Shown one piece after another: positions 1-7,520 of a DNA stretch of 43,825 bases (positions are counted from its first letter, which is position 1; each line of letters opens with the position of its first letter). The notes under the pieces are model-generated. The model was not told the DNA's origin and did not search any database. It worked only from the letters and a program-made list of their open reading frames with translations. The stretch is from Geodermatophilus chilensis (lineage in GTDB: Bacteria; Actinomycetota; Actinomycetes; Mycobacteriales; Geodermatophilaceae), in contig NZ_NVPT01000019.1 of NCBI RefSeq assembly GCF_002802985.1, positions 1 to 43,825 on the forward strand, read 5' to 3'. The position numbers were made by a program, and so were the translations under genes.

Positions 1-53
1 GGCAGCCGGCCGCCGCGCCTGCTGCTGGGCAGCGGGCGCGGCGGCCGGCTGCC
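1..53. repeat. 19-bp perfect inverted repeat at left edge of window
   Basis: Bases 1-19 are exactly complementary in reverse to bases 35-53, with a 15-base spacer. It begins at the very first base and lies inside the kgd coding sequence, where such a perfect hairpin is not expected. It pairs conceptually with the fold-back at the right edge and may mark a contig break or chimeric end. Confidence 0.75.
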
Positions 54-312
54 CGGTGGCGGGGGCGGGTGCCGGGGCGGACGCCGCGGGCTCGGTGGCC
101 CGAGCGGCCGCTGCCCCCCGGTCGTCGCCCGCGGACACCGGGCTGCCCGGCCGGTAGTCGGCGAAGAACTCATGCCACGCCTGGTCCACGCTGGAGGGAT
201 CGGCGAGGTACTGCTGGTACATCTCCTCGACCAGCCACTCGTTGGTGCCGAATCCCGCCACCGCTGAGGAGTTGGGGGTGGAGGACGGCCGGGATGAGTT
301 CACGCTTGACAC
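1..312 (-). CDS. kgd: 2-oxoglutarate decarboxylase/dehydrogenase E1 (kgd type), N-terminal fragment
   Basis: This is the 5' end of a gene that runs off the left edge. Reading leftward from a GTG at 312, the product continues [20 protein letters not shown] and then [18 protein letters not shown]. This is the conserved N-terminal segment of actinobacterial multifunctional 2-oxoglutarate decarboxylase/dehydrogenase (Kgd/OdhA family), which acts at the 2-oxoglutarate node of the TCA cycle. An Ala/Pro-rich linker follows, as is usual before the acyltransferase domain. A purine-rich AAGAAGG precedes the start; a second in-frame GTG lies at 303. The last roughly 19 bases (1-19) are the reverse complement of 35-53, so the terminal residues may be a fold-back artefact. 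About 104 of an expected 1200 or more residues are present. The family call is fairly secure; the catalytic domains cannot be checked here. Confidence 0.72.
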   Translation of the reverse strand, partial: MSSVNSSRPSSTPNSSAVAGFGTNEWLVEEMYQQYLADPSSVDQAWHEFFADYRPGSPVSAGDDRGAAAARATEPAASAPAPAPATGQPAAAPAAQQQARRPAA

Positions 313-400
313 GGGGTCGAGTGCCTTCTTCGTCGTCGGTGCGTCTCTGGACCGGGAACGGAGTCTACGCCCGCACCTGCAGGTGGGCCGGGTGCGAAAC

Positions 401-455
401 GGCCCCGTCCAAGGCACCGCCCCGAGCCGGCGAGGGGGTGGGGAGGACGAGGTCC
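401..455 (-). repeat. Dispersed 3'-end repeat, type A, copy 1
   Basis: The outer arms are GGCCCCGTCC at 401-410 and GGACGAGGTCC at 445-455. Read on the minus strand it starts about 4 bases after the stop of the ankyrin gene at 460. The right arm has one substitution that weakens the stem. It belongs to the family seen at 1330, 4900, 35850, 37345 and 39417 and probably acts as a terminator or 3' stabilising hairpin for the minus-strand gene. Confidence 0.7.
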
Positions 456-459
456 TTGC

Positions 460-1269
460 TCACTCCGTGGCGCCGCGCGCGACGAGCAGGTCGGCCAGGG
501 CGTCGTGCGCGGTCGCCTGACCTGCGTCGTCCCGGCGGCTGCGGGCCGCGGCGACCCGGCTGATGTCGAGGGCGCTGGCACCGTCGGCGGTGGTGGCGTT
601 GACGTCGGCGCCGGCGTCCAGCAGCTCGCGGATCACCTCGGGCGCGTCGCGGTCCCCGCCGGCGGACACGGCGGCGTGCAGCGGGGATCGACCGGTGTCG
701 GGGTCCCGCCGGTTGACGTCGGCGCCGGCGGCCAGCAGCAGGCGGACCAGCTCCAGCCGGGTGCTGCCCGCGGCGGCGTGCAGGGCGCCGCCGTCCGCGT
801 CGGCGCCCCGGTCCAGCAGCGTGCGGGCGCTGCCGGCGGCACCACCGGCCGCGGCGAGGGCCAGCAGGTCCACCCCCGTCACCGGGTCGGTCAGCGCGGC
901 GCCGCCGTCCAGCTCGGTGCGCAGCGCCTCGACGTCGTCGAGGTAGGCGGCGCTGGCGGCGTCCACCGGCGCGCCCAGCGCGCGCAGCAGCGGGACCAGC
1001 TCGGGCGCGGACTCCAGCGCGGTGTGCAGCGGGTCCCGGCCGTGCTCGGTCCGTGCGGAGAGGTCCGCGCCGGCCGCCACCAGCAGCCGGACGACGTCGA
1101 CGCGGCCCTCGGCGACGGCCACGTGCAGCGGCGTCCAGCCACCCTGGCCGTCGCGCTCCACCGTGGCGGTCAGCAGCCGGGGCGTCTCCTGGGCGGCGGC
1201 GCGGACGGCCTCGACGTCGCCGTCGGCGATCAGCCGGGCCAGCCGCGGGGCGGTCATGCGAGTGGTCAT
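460..1269 (-). CDS. Ankyrin repeat domain protein
   Basis: A 269-residue soluble protein with an ATG start. It is made almost entirely of ankyrin repeats. Repeats with the canonical TPLHVAVAEGRVDVVRLLVAAGA pattern (seen as GGWTPLHVAVAEG followed by a helix and LLVAAGADLSARTE) recur around residues 43-75, 76-105, 165-200 and 200-245. Two central repeats (about 105-160) are degenerate and lack the TPLH turn. There is no signal peptide, membrane segment or catalytic domain, so a protein-binding role is the only supportable statement. The gene is flanked by two type A 3' repeats, one after its own stop and one after the upstream permease pseudogene. Its partner is unknown. Confidence 0.85.
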   Translation of the reverse strand: MTTRMTAPRLARLIADGDVEAVRAAAQETPRLLTATVERDGQGGWTPLHVAVAEGRVDVVRLLVAAGADLSARTEHGRDPLHTALESAPELVPLLRALGAPVDAASAAYLDDVEALRTELDGGAALTDPVTGVDLLALAAAGGAAGSARTLLDRGADADGGALHAAAGSTRLELVRLLLAAGADVNRRDPDTGRSPLHAAVSAGGDRDAPEVIRELLDAGADVNATTADGASALDISRVAAARSRRDDAGQATAHDALADLLVARGATE

Positions 1270-1329
1270 GGGTGATCCCCGTTCCGGTCGGGAGGCGTCG
1301 TCGGGGTCTGTCGTGTCGACTCTTGCGGC

Positions 1330-1382
1330 GGCCCCGTCCCGGGTCCCGCCCTGAGCCTGCGAAGGGTGGGCAGGACGGGGCC
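1330..1382 (-). repeat. Dispersed 3'-end repeat, type A, copy 2
   Basis: The arms GGCCCCGTCC (1330-1339) and GGACGGGGCC (1373-1382) are perfectly complementary. On the minus strand it begins about 5 bases after the stop of the ABC permease remnant (1388). The interior carries the family motif GCAGGCTCAGGGCGGGACCC in minus orientation. Confidence 0.75.
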
Positions 1383-1387
1383 CTTCC

Positions 1388-2165
1388 TCAGACGACGTCG
1401 CGGCGGACGGCGAGCAGGGTGCCCAGCAGTGCCGCCACCAGACCGTAGCCGAGCAGCAGCAGACCGCCCTGCCACGGTTCGAGGAGGTCCGGCCCCTGGA
1501 ACGTCGCCGTCAGCGCTTCCAGTGCGCCGCCGGGCAGCCACTTGTAGGCGCCGGCGATCGCGCTGATCTGCCGGACGATCGACTCGACCACGAACAGGTA
1601 CACGAGCCCGCCGACGATCGCGCCCACCTGGTTGCGCACCAGAGCGCCGAGGCCGACGCCGATGACGGTGTGGACGACCAGGGCCAGACCACTGCTGGCG
1701 AGGACCCTCAGGTTGTCGCCGGTCAGTGCCGGCACCGCACCGCGCGCGCCGGCGGCCACGACCGCCACGCCGTAGTTCACCGCCACCACGACCAGCGCGA
1801 AGGGCACCGCGACCAGTGCGTAGGCGGTCAGCTTGGCGACGACGACCCGGCCGCGCCGGGGCGTGGTGAGGAACGTCGGCGTGGCCGTGCTGTTCCTGAT
1901 CCTGGGTCATCCCGATGATGCCCAGGATCAGGAACAGCACGGTGACGTTGGCGCCGATGGCCAGCACGAGTTGCTCGAACTGCTGCGTGCCGACGGGCGG
2001 GAGCCCGCCAGGGGGGCCGCCCTGGGTGCTGCCCGGTGTGCTGCCGGCGAACGAGGTGAAGAGCACCACGAAGCCGGCCACCAGCACACAGGCGCCCAGC
2101 AGCAGGCCGATCCAGACCCGGGTGGTGAACAGCTTGGTCTACTCGGCGCGGACGAGCGCGGTCAT
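1388..2165 (-). pseudogene. ABC-2 type transporter permease, inactivated
   Basis: This is the membrane half of the exporter encoded with the ATPase at 2162-3154. Its original ATG at 2165 overlaps that gene's stop as ATGA. Two independent lesions break it. Codon 9 is TAG (2141-2139), where the family has Trp (MTALVRAE-stop-TKLFTTRVW). The frame is also lost after LFLILGIIGMTQ near 1900. There the expected GEYRHGTATPTFLTTPRRGR motif is replaced by a reverse-complement copy of the preceding 22 bases, and the old frame resumes two bases out of phase as ATPTFLTTPRRGR. Downstream the frame is intact to 1388 and encodes several membrane helices (VVVAVNYGVAVVAAG, VHTVIGVGLGALV, AIVGGLVYLFVVES, LLLLGYGLVAALLGTLLAV). 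With these lesions no functional permease is expected unless both are sequencing artefacts. Confidence 0.85.
1885..1942. repeat. 22-bp perfect inverted repeat with 14-bp spacer inside permease pseudogene
   Basis: Bases 1885-1906 are the exact reverse complement of 1921-1942. The structure lies where the permease reading frame is broken. One arm reads naturally as the membrane helix VTVLFLILG; the other replaces the expected EYRHGT codons. It looks like an imperfect inverted repeat (CCTGGG...CCCAGG) that was extended by template switching. Confidence 0.9.
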
Positions 2166-3154
2166 CGGACGGCTCCCTGGGACGCGGCGTACTGCTCCTG
2201 GCCGGCGGTGAGCCGGAAGTACAGCTCCTCCAGGCCACTGGTCTCCGCGCGCAGCTCGTGCAGCTCCAGGCCGGCCCGGAAGGCCTGCGCGCCCACGGCG
2301 GGCGGCGTCGTCCCGGTCACCGTCACCCGGCCGTCCTCGCCGGGCGCGACCGTGAACCCGGCGGCCCCGAGGACCTCGGTCAGCCGCCCGGCCTCCGGGC
2401 TGCGCACCAGCACCGCCCCGCTGCCCTGCGCGCCGGAGCGCAGCTCGGTCAGCGAGCCCTCGCGGACCAGCCGCCCGGCGCCGACGATCACCACGCGGTC
2501 GGCGGTCTGCTCCATCTCGGCGAGCAGGTGGCTGGAGACCAGCACGGTGCGCCCCTCGTCGTGCGCCAGGTGGCGCAGGAAGCCGCGCAGCCAGTGGATG
2601 CCCTCGGGGTCCAGCCCGTTGGCCGGCTCGTCGAGCACCAGCACCGCCGGGTCGCCGAGCAGTGCGGTCGCCAGCGCCAGCCGCTGGCGCATGCCCAGCG
2701 AGTAGCCGCCCGCGCGGCGCCGGCCGGCGTCGGCCAGGCCGACCTGGGCGAGCACCTCGTCGGCGCGCGTGACCGGCAGGCGCGCGGCCCGGCAGTACAC
2801 CCGCAGGTGGTTGCGCCCGGACCGCGCCGGGTGGAACGCCGTCTCCAGCACCGCGCCGACCGTGCGCACGGGCGAGGGGAGGTCGGCGTAGGCGACGCCG
2901 TCGAAGGTCGCCGTCCCCGCGTCGGGGCGCTCCAGGCCCAGGACCATGCGCAGCGTGGTCGTCTTGCCGGCCCCGTTGGGGCCGAGGAAGCCGGTGACGG
3001 CGCCCGGCTCGACGGTGAAGCCGAGGCCGGAGACGGCGCGGACGGCGCCGAAGCTCTTGCTGAGGCCGCGGACCTCGACCCGCACGGGGTCGCGGCGGCG
3101 GCTGCTGCCGGGGTGGATGGCGCTCTCCTCGTGTCGGCCGGGCGACGGGTCCAT
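2162..3154 (-). CDS. ABC transporter ATP-binding protein (ABC-2 exporter type)
   Basis: A 330-residue ATPase. Walker A is GPNGAGKTTT near residue 58, the signature is YSLGMRQRLALATALLGDP near 150-168, Walker B is VLVLDEPANGLDPEG near 170-184, and the H-loop is SSHLLAEM. A C-terminal extension of about 100 residues is typical of the DrrA/CcmA-like drug or multicomponent exporters. It would drive export through the neighbouring permease, but that permease is a pseudogene, so the ATPase is probably orphaned and may be under relaxed selection. The ATG at 3154 gives an N-terminal tail of about 24 residues not typical of the family; a GTG at 3085 (VRVEVRGLSKSFG) fits family N-termini better. It is divergent from the universal stress gene. 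Confidence 0.88.
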   Translation of the reverse strand: MDPSPGRHEESAIHPGSSRRRDPVRVEVRGLSKSFGAVRAVSGLGFTVEPGAVTGFLGPNGAGKTTTLRMVLGLERPDAGTATFDGVAYADLPSPVRTVGAVLETAFHPARSGRNHLRVYCRAARLPVTRADEVLAQVGLADAGRRRAGGYSLGMRQRLALATALLGDPAVLVLDEPANGLDPEGIHWLRGFLRHLAHDEGRTVLVSSHLLAEMEQTADRVVIVGAGRLVREGSLTELRSGAQGSGAVLVRSPEAGRLTEVLGAAGFTVAPGEDGRVTVTGTTPPAVGAQAFRAGLELHELRAETSGLEELYFRLTAGQEQYAASQGAVR

Positions 3155-3247
3155 CCAAGCGCACCGGGCGGCCGAAACGGCACCCTCCGGTCCGCTTCGC
3201 GCGTGTCACGACGTGACCCCGGGCACACCCCTGACCGGCCCGTTCGG

Positions 3248-3253
3248 TAGGTT
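3248..3253 (+). promoter_or_regulatory. Candidate -10 box of the universal stress / cyclase unit
   Basis: TAGGTT fits the actinobacterial TANNNT -10 pattern and lies about 85 bases before the GTG of the stress protein gene, in the divergent gap with the ABC ATPase. No convincing -35 is seen. Confidence 0.35.
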
Positions 3254-3338
3254 GGCCGGTCGGGCGGGCGAGCCGGCTCCCCGGCACGCCAGAGATGCGC
3301 CGCCCGAGGCGGCCCCGGAACGCCAGCGAGGAGGGTCC

Positions 3339-3797
3339 GTGAGCACCTACCGCACGGTGGTCGTCGGGACCGACGGGTCGGAGTCCTCCCTGCGGGCGGT
3401 GCGCCGCGCCGGGGCCCTCGCCGGGGCGTGCGGCGCCTGGCTGGTGATCGTGTGCGCCTACCTGCCGCCGCGGGCCGACGAGCGCGAGGTGCGGCGCGCC
3501 CAGGACGTGCTGGGCGAGGACGCCTACCAGGTCGTCGGGTCCGCGCCCGCGGAGGACACCGTGCGGCACGCCGCGGAGGAGGCCCTGGCGGCCGGCGCCG
3601 GGGAGGTCGAGCAGATGGCCGTCGTGGGCTCGCCGGTCGAGACCCTGCTCGACGTCGTCGCCCGCGCCCGGGCCGACCTGCTGGTCGTCGGCAACCGTGG
3701 GCTCAACAGCCTCAAGGGCCGGCTGATGGGGTCGGTCCCGGCGGACGTGACCCGCCGCTCGGCGGTCGACGTCCTGGTCGTCCACACCACGGGCTGA
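3339..3797 (+). CDS. Universal stress protein (UspA family)
   Basis: A 152-residue single Usp domain. The start is the GTG at 3339, preceded by GAGGAGGGTCC; it gives VSTYRTVVVGTDGSESSLRA, the standard beta-1 strand and nucleotide-binding Asp. The ATP-binding pattern G-2X-G-9X-G(S/T) is present as VVGNRGLNSLKGRLMGS near residues 115-133, so this is an ATP-binding Usp. It is followed with a 4-base stop/start overlap by a nucleotide cyclase, so the two are probably co-translated. Usp proteins that bind nucleotides next to a cyclase suggest a stress-linked cAMP circuit; that link is inference. Confidence 0.9.
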   Translation: MSTYRTVVVGTDGSESSLRAVRRAGALAGACGAWLVIVCAYLPPRADEREVRRAQDVLGEDAYQVVGSAPAEDTVRHAAEEALAAGAGEVEQMAVVGSPVETLLDVVARARADLLVVGNRGLNSLKGRLMGSVPADVTRRSAVDVLVVHTTG

Positions 3798-4876
3798 CGG
3801 CCCTGCCGTCCATCGGACCCGACGACCCCCCGGACGCACAGGACGCCCGGGAGGTCCTGGAGCGCCTGCTGCTCGGTGGCCCGCGGCGCTACACGCGGCT
3901 GCAGGTCGGCAGCATGGCCGGCATGCCGTCGGAGCGCACCCGGCGGCTGTGGCGGGCGCTCGGCTTCCCCGACGCCGCCGACGACGACCTGGTCTTCACC
4001 GACGCCGACGTCCAAGCGCTGGCCCTGCTCTCGGCGCTGATCGACACCGGCTTCGTCGACGAGGACTCCGAGGCCTCGATCGTCCGGGCGATGGCGCAGT
4101 CGCTGTCCCGCCTGGCCGACTGGCAGACCGACATGCTCGCCGACGTGCTCAGCCGGGGTGAGGAGACGGGGGCCGCACCGATCGACCCGGAGCGGGCGGT
4201 GGAGGGCACCCGCCGGCTGTTGCCGCTGCTGCGGGCGCTGCAGGACTACGTGTGGCGGCGCCACCTGGCCGCCAACGCCGGTCGACTGTCGGACAGCGTC
4301 GGCGGCGGGGACCGCCGGGAGCTCGCCGTGGGCTTCGCCGACCTGGTCGGCTACACCAGCCGCAGCCGGGGCATGGGTGGACGGGAGCTCGGCGAGATGG
4401 TCGAGGACTTCGAGAGCACCGCCAGCGAGGTCATCGCCCGCCACCACGGCCGGGTGGTCAAGACGGTGGGGGACGGCGTGCTCTACACCGCCGTCTCGGC
4501 GATCGACGCCGTGGAGATCGGGCTGGAGCTGCCCGAGGCCTGGCAGGCCGAGGACCGCCCGCCGCTGCGGGTGGGCGCCGCCTACGGCACCGTGCTGACC
4601 CACCTCGGCGACGTCTACTCCCCGGTGGTGAACCTGGCCAGCCGGCTCACCTCGCTCGCCCGGCCCGGCACCCTGCTGGTCGACCGGGACCTCGCCCGGC
4701 AGTTGCGCGGGCTGCCCCGCTATCGGGTGCGGCCGCTGCGCCGCGTGTCGGTGCGCGGCTACGACAACCTGCAGCCCTGGCTCGTGCAGCGCCGTCCGCC
4801 GGGGGAGGCCGACCTGGCGCTGGAGTCCATGCTCGACGAGATGGCCGACGACGTCCTGGAGGCGGACGACGAGTAG
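3794..4876 (+). CDS. Class III adenylate/guanylate cyclase with Rv1264-like regulatory domain
   Basis: The C-terminal half is a class III cyclase catalytic domain. Metal-binding Asp183 lies in FADLVGYT and Asp227 in KTVGDGVLY; the transition-state pair Asn280/Arg284 lies in VVNLASRL (numbering from 3794). The N-terminal half (YTRLQVGSMAGMPSERTRRLWRALGFP onward) resembles the MerR-like, pH-responsive regulatory domain of mycobacterial Rv1264 (Ad_Cy_reg). No membrane segments are seen, so the enzyme is cytosolic. The likely reaction is ATP to cAMP. The start is unusual: homology extends upstream of the first ATG (3914), and the only candidate close to the stress-gene stop is CTG at 3794, forming CTGA. 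An acidic tail ends the protein. Confidence 0.82.
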   Translation: MTALPSIGPDDPPDAQDAREVLERLLLGGPRRYTRLQVGSMAGMPSERTRRLWRALGFPDAADDDLVFTDADVQALALLSALIDTGFVDEDSEASIVRAMAQSLSRLADWQTDMLADVLSRGEETGAAPIDPERAVEGTRRLLPLLRALQDYVWRRHLAANAGRLSDSVGGGDRRELAVGFADLVGYTSRSRGMGGRELGEMVEDFESTASEVIARHHGRVVKTVGDGVLYTAVSAIDAVEIGLELPEAWQAEDRPPLRVGAAYGTVLTHLGDVYSPVVNLASRLTSLARPGTLLVDRDLARQLRGLPRYRVRPLRRVSVRGYDNLQPWLVQRRPPGEADLALESMLDEMADDVLEADDE

Positions 4877-4878
4877 GA

Positions 4879-4999
4879 GGACCCCTGCCCCCCGCGCTCG
4901 GCCCCGTCCAGGGCACCGCCCTGAGCCGGCGAACGGCGGTGAGGACGGGGTCCTTCCACGAGCGGTGGGGAGGAGGGGGTCCTTCCACTGCAGGGGGCC
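4879..4999 (+). repeat. Dispersed 3'-end repeat, type B, with a type A copy nested inside
   Basis: The outer arms GGACCCCTGC (4879-4888) and GCAGGGGGCC (4990-4999) begin 3 bases after the cyclase stop. Between them lies an inverted type A copy (4900-4953). The arrangement suggests insertion of one element into another, or a built-up concentric hairpin. Confidence 0.65.
4900..4953 (-). repeat. Dispersed 3'-end repeat, type A, copy 3 (nested)
   Basis: The arms are GGCCCCGTCC (4900-4909) and GGACGGGGTCC (4943-4953). Its orientation is opposite to the upstream cyclase gene, unlike the other copies, and it lies inside the type B arms at 4879/4990. The rest of 4877-5129 shows no gene. Confidence 0.7.
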
Positions 5000-5129
5000 G
5001 CCCGTCCTCCCCACACGTCGCACGCTCGGAGACGCCCTGGAGGTGGCCGGGAGGTCGGCGACCTCGCCCCGGTGGTGGGACCGATACCCGGTCGCGCCGT
5101 CCCGGCGCGGCTTGGCACCCTGGTGCCCC

Positions 5130-6767
5130 GTGAGTGCCACGCTCGTCGCCCGCGGCCTGGCCGCCGGCCACGGTGCCCGCGTCCTCTTCTCCGACCTCGA
5201 CCTCGTCGTCGCCCCCGGCGACGTCGTGGGGCTGGTCGGGGTCAACGGCGCGGGCAAGTCCACCCTGCTGCGCACGCTGGCCGGTGAGCTGCCCGCCGAG
5301 TCGGGCAGCGTGACCGTCAGCCCGCCGACCGCGACGCTCGGGTACCTGCCGCAGGAGCACGAGCGCCGGCCGGGGGAGACGGTCCGGCAGGCGCTGGCCC
5401 GCCGGACCGGGGTCGCCGCCGCGCAGGCCGCGCTGGACGCCGCCACCGACGCGCTCACGACGGGGGCGGACGGCGCCGACGACGCCTACGCCGAGGCCCT
5501 GGAGCGCTGGCTGGCCCTCGGCGGGGCCGACCTCGACGAGCGCGCGGCGCAGGTCGTCGGCGAGGTGGCCTCCGGGGTGTCCCTCGACGCGACGACGACC
5601 GGGCTGTCCGGAGGGCAGGCCGCGCGGGTCGGGCTGGCCGGCCTGCTGCTCTCGCGCTACGACGTCCTGCTGCTCGACGAGCCGACCAACGACCTCGACC
5701 TGGCCGGGCTGGAGCAGCTGGAGCGCTTCGTCACCGGGGCGCGCAGCGGCATCGTCGTGGTCAGCCACGACCGGGAGTTCCTCGCCCGCACGGTGACCCG
5801 CGTGGTGGAGCTGGATCTGGCCCAGCAGCTGGTGCGGGTGCACGACGGCGGCTACGAGGCCTACCTGGTCGAGCGGGAGGTGGCCCGGCGGCACGCCCGC
5901 GAGGAGTACGAGGAGTACGCCGAGACGAAGGCGGACCTCGAGGCCCGGGCCCGCATGCAGCGCAACTGGCTGGCCAAGGGCGTGCGGGACGCGGTGAAGA
6001 AGCAGAAGGACCCGGACAAGTTCATCAAGGCCCACAACCGGGCGACGGCGGAGAAGCAGGGGGCCAAGGCCAAGCAGACCGAGCGGCGGATCGAGCGGCT
6101 GGAGGTGGTCGAGGAGCCGCGCAAGGAGTGGGAGTTGCGGATGGAGATCGCCGCCGCGCCGCGTGCCGGGGCGGTCGTCGCCACGCTGTCCGGCGCGGTC
6201 GTGCGCCGCGGGGACTTCACCCTCGGGCCGGTCGACCTGCAGGTGGACTGGGGAGACCGGGTGGTCGTCACCGGTCCCAACGGCAGCGGCAAGTCCACGC
6301 TGCTGGCCGCCCTGCTCGGCCGGGTGCCGCTGGACGGGGGCCGCGGCGGGCTGGGCCCGTCGGTGCGGATCGGTGAGATCGACCAGGCCCGCGGGGCCTT
6401 CCTGGGCGCCGAGCCGCTGCTGGAGGCCTTCGCCGCGGAGGTGCCCGACCGGCCGACCGCCGAAGTGCGCACCCTGCTGGCCAAGTTCGGGCTGACCGCC
6501 GAGCACGTACTGCGCCCGGCCGGCACCCTCTCGCCGGGGGAGCGGACCCGGGCCGGGCTGGCGCTGTTGCAGGCCCGCGGGGTCAACGTGCTGGTCCTCG
6601 ACGAGCCGACCAACCACCTCGACCTGCCCGCCATCGAGCAGCTCGAGCAGGCGCTGGCCGGCTACCGCGGCACGCTGCTGCTGGTCACCCACGACCGGCG
6701 GATGCTGGCCGCCGTCGACACCCCCCGCCGGATCACCGTCGAGGACGGCCGGGTCACCGAGCGCTGA
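5130..6767 (+). CDS. ABC-F family ATPase (ribosome-associated, no membrane domain)
   Basis: A 545-residue protein with two ABC ATPase domains and no membrane segments. Domain 1 has Walker A GVNGAGKST (about residue 38), signature LSGGQAARVGL (about 160) and Walker B LLLDEPTNDLDL. Domain 2 has GPNGSGKST (about 383), LSPGERTRAGLALLQ and VLVLDEPTNHLDL. The linker between them (about 260-345) is long, charged and helical (KGVRDAVKKQKDPDKFIKAH onward), like the P-site tRNA interaction motif of ABC-F translation factors. Family members rescue stalled ribosomes or give resistance to ribosome-targeting antibiotics; subfamily cannot be assigned. The GTG at 5130 gives the usual SATLVARGLAAGHG opening. 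The 3' end overlaps the convergent gene by 14 bases. Confidence 0.88.
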   Translation: MSATLVARGLAAGHGARVLFSDLDLVVAPGDVVGLVGVNGAGKSTLLRTLAGELPAESGSVTVSPPTATLGYLPQEHERRPGETVRQALARRTGVAAAQAALDAATDALTTGADGADDAYAEALERWLALGGADLDERAAQVVGEVASGVSLDATTTGLSGGQAARVGLAGLLLSRYDVLLLDEPTNDLDLAGLEQLERFVTGARSGIVVVSHDREFLARTVTRVVELDLAQQLVRVHDGGYEAYLVEREVARRHAREEYEEYAETKADLEARARMQRNWLAKGVRDAVKKQKDPDKFIKAHNRATAEKQGAKAKQTERRIERLEVVEEPRKEWELRMEIAAAPRAGAVVATLSGAVVRRGDFTLGPVDLQVDWGDRVVVTGPNGSGKSTLLAALLGRVPLDGGRGGLGPSVRIGEIDQARGAFLGAEPLLEAFAAEVPDRPTAEVRTLLAKFGLTAEHVLRPAGTLSPGERTRAGLALLQARGVNVLVLDEPTNHLDLPAIEQLEQALAGYRGTLLLVTHDRRMLAAVDTPRRITVEDGRVTER

Positions 6768-7386
6768 GCACCCGTTCCCCGAGGGCGGCGGCGACCGCCG
6801 TCGCGAGCTCCTCCGGCGTCGCGCCGGCCGGGGACAGCGCCGGCAGCAGGTGCACCTCGACGACGGCGCCCGGCGCGGCGGCCAGCCAGCGCATCGCCGC
6901 CACCGTCGAGCGGCCGGCCGGGGGTGGCGTCGCCGTCCCGCGCCAGCGGAGCGCGATCGGGCACACCGCGGCCCCGGCGTCCAGCGCCGCGGCGAGCAGG
7001 GCGGCGTCGGCGCGGCAGGTGCTCACCGGCGTCCCGGCGCGCAGCGCCGCGCCGACCCGTGCCGGGTCGGCCGGCAGGGCCGGCAGCGGGACGCCGGCGA
7101 GCCGGTCGGGAGCGCCGGCGAGGGCGGCCCCGGGGACGACGGTGAGCAGCGCCAGCGGGTCGAGTGCGGTGACGTCGTCGGACACCAGCAGCGGGCCGGT
7201 GCCGGTGCGCGGCCAGGCGGTCGCCGGGGCGCGGACCTCGACCCGCACGCCGAGGCCGGTCAGCACCCGGGCGGCGCCGCAGACGGTGCGGCTGCGGCGG
7301 CGGCCGACCGGCGGGCGGAGCCGGCCGGCGGCGACGGTGGCGCCCACGCGGAACCAGGTGGGGGTGGGTGCGGTCGGTGCGGTCAC
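6754..7386 (-). CDS. Acyltransferase (PlsC)-like protein lacking catalytic motifs
   Basis: A 210-residue protein. Its C-terminal half (AALDAGAAVCPIALRWRG and VVEVHLLPALSPAGATPEEL) matches the layout of actinobacterial 1-acylglycerol-3-phosphate acyltransferases. The catalytic HX4D motif should fall at LLVSDDVTALDPLAL, but the His position is Asp71 (D-VTAL-D76). The later FPEGT motif is replaced by VSTCRADAA. The hydrophobic N-terminal anchor is short. Third-position GC is high and the frame is clean, so it is not a recent pseudogene. It is probably a catalytically inactive paralogue with a binding role, or an early-stage relic. The 3' end overlaps the ABC-F gene tail by 14 bases on the opposite strand. 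Confidence 0.65.
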   Translation of the reverse strand: MTAPTAPTPTWFRVGATVAAGRLRPPVGRRRSRTVCGAARVLTGLGVRVEVRAPATAWPRTGTGPLLVSDDVTALDPLALLTVVPGAALAGAPDRLAGVPLPALPADPARVGAALRAGTPVSTCRADAALLAAALDAGAAVCPIALRWRGTATPPPAGRSTVAAMRWLAAAPGAVVEVHLLPALSPAGATPEELATAVAAALGERVLSAR

Positions 7387-7520
7387 GGTGCCTCCCGGGA
7401 CGCACGGCGGACCCGGGGTGGGCCCGCTCGCACCGTGAGCGTCGCGGGCGCAGGTGTCGGGCCGGTGACGTCCGGGAGACCCCGACGGGACGGTCGCGGG
7501 ACGACCGGTCGCGGGGGGTC

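Noticed and set aside
2139-3839. A very long minus-strand open frame of about 560 codons across the ABC ATPase and stress gene
   Set aside because: It is an antisense and frame-shadow product of high GC. The composition is Arg/Pro/Gly-rich without domains, and established genes occupy the same DNA. Similar shadows at 4647-6692, 14342-16405, 18791-20971, 19930-22956 and 39910-42480 were dropped for the same reason.
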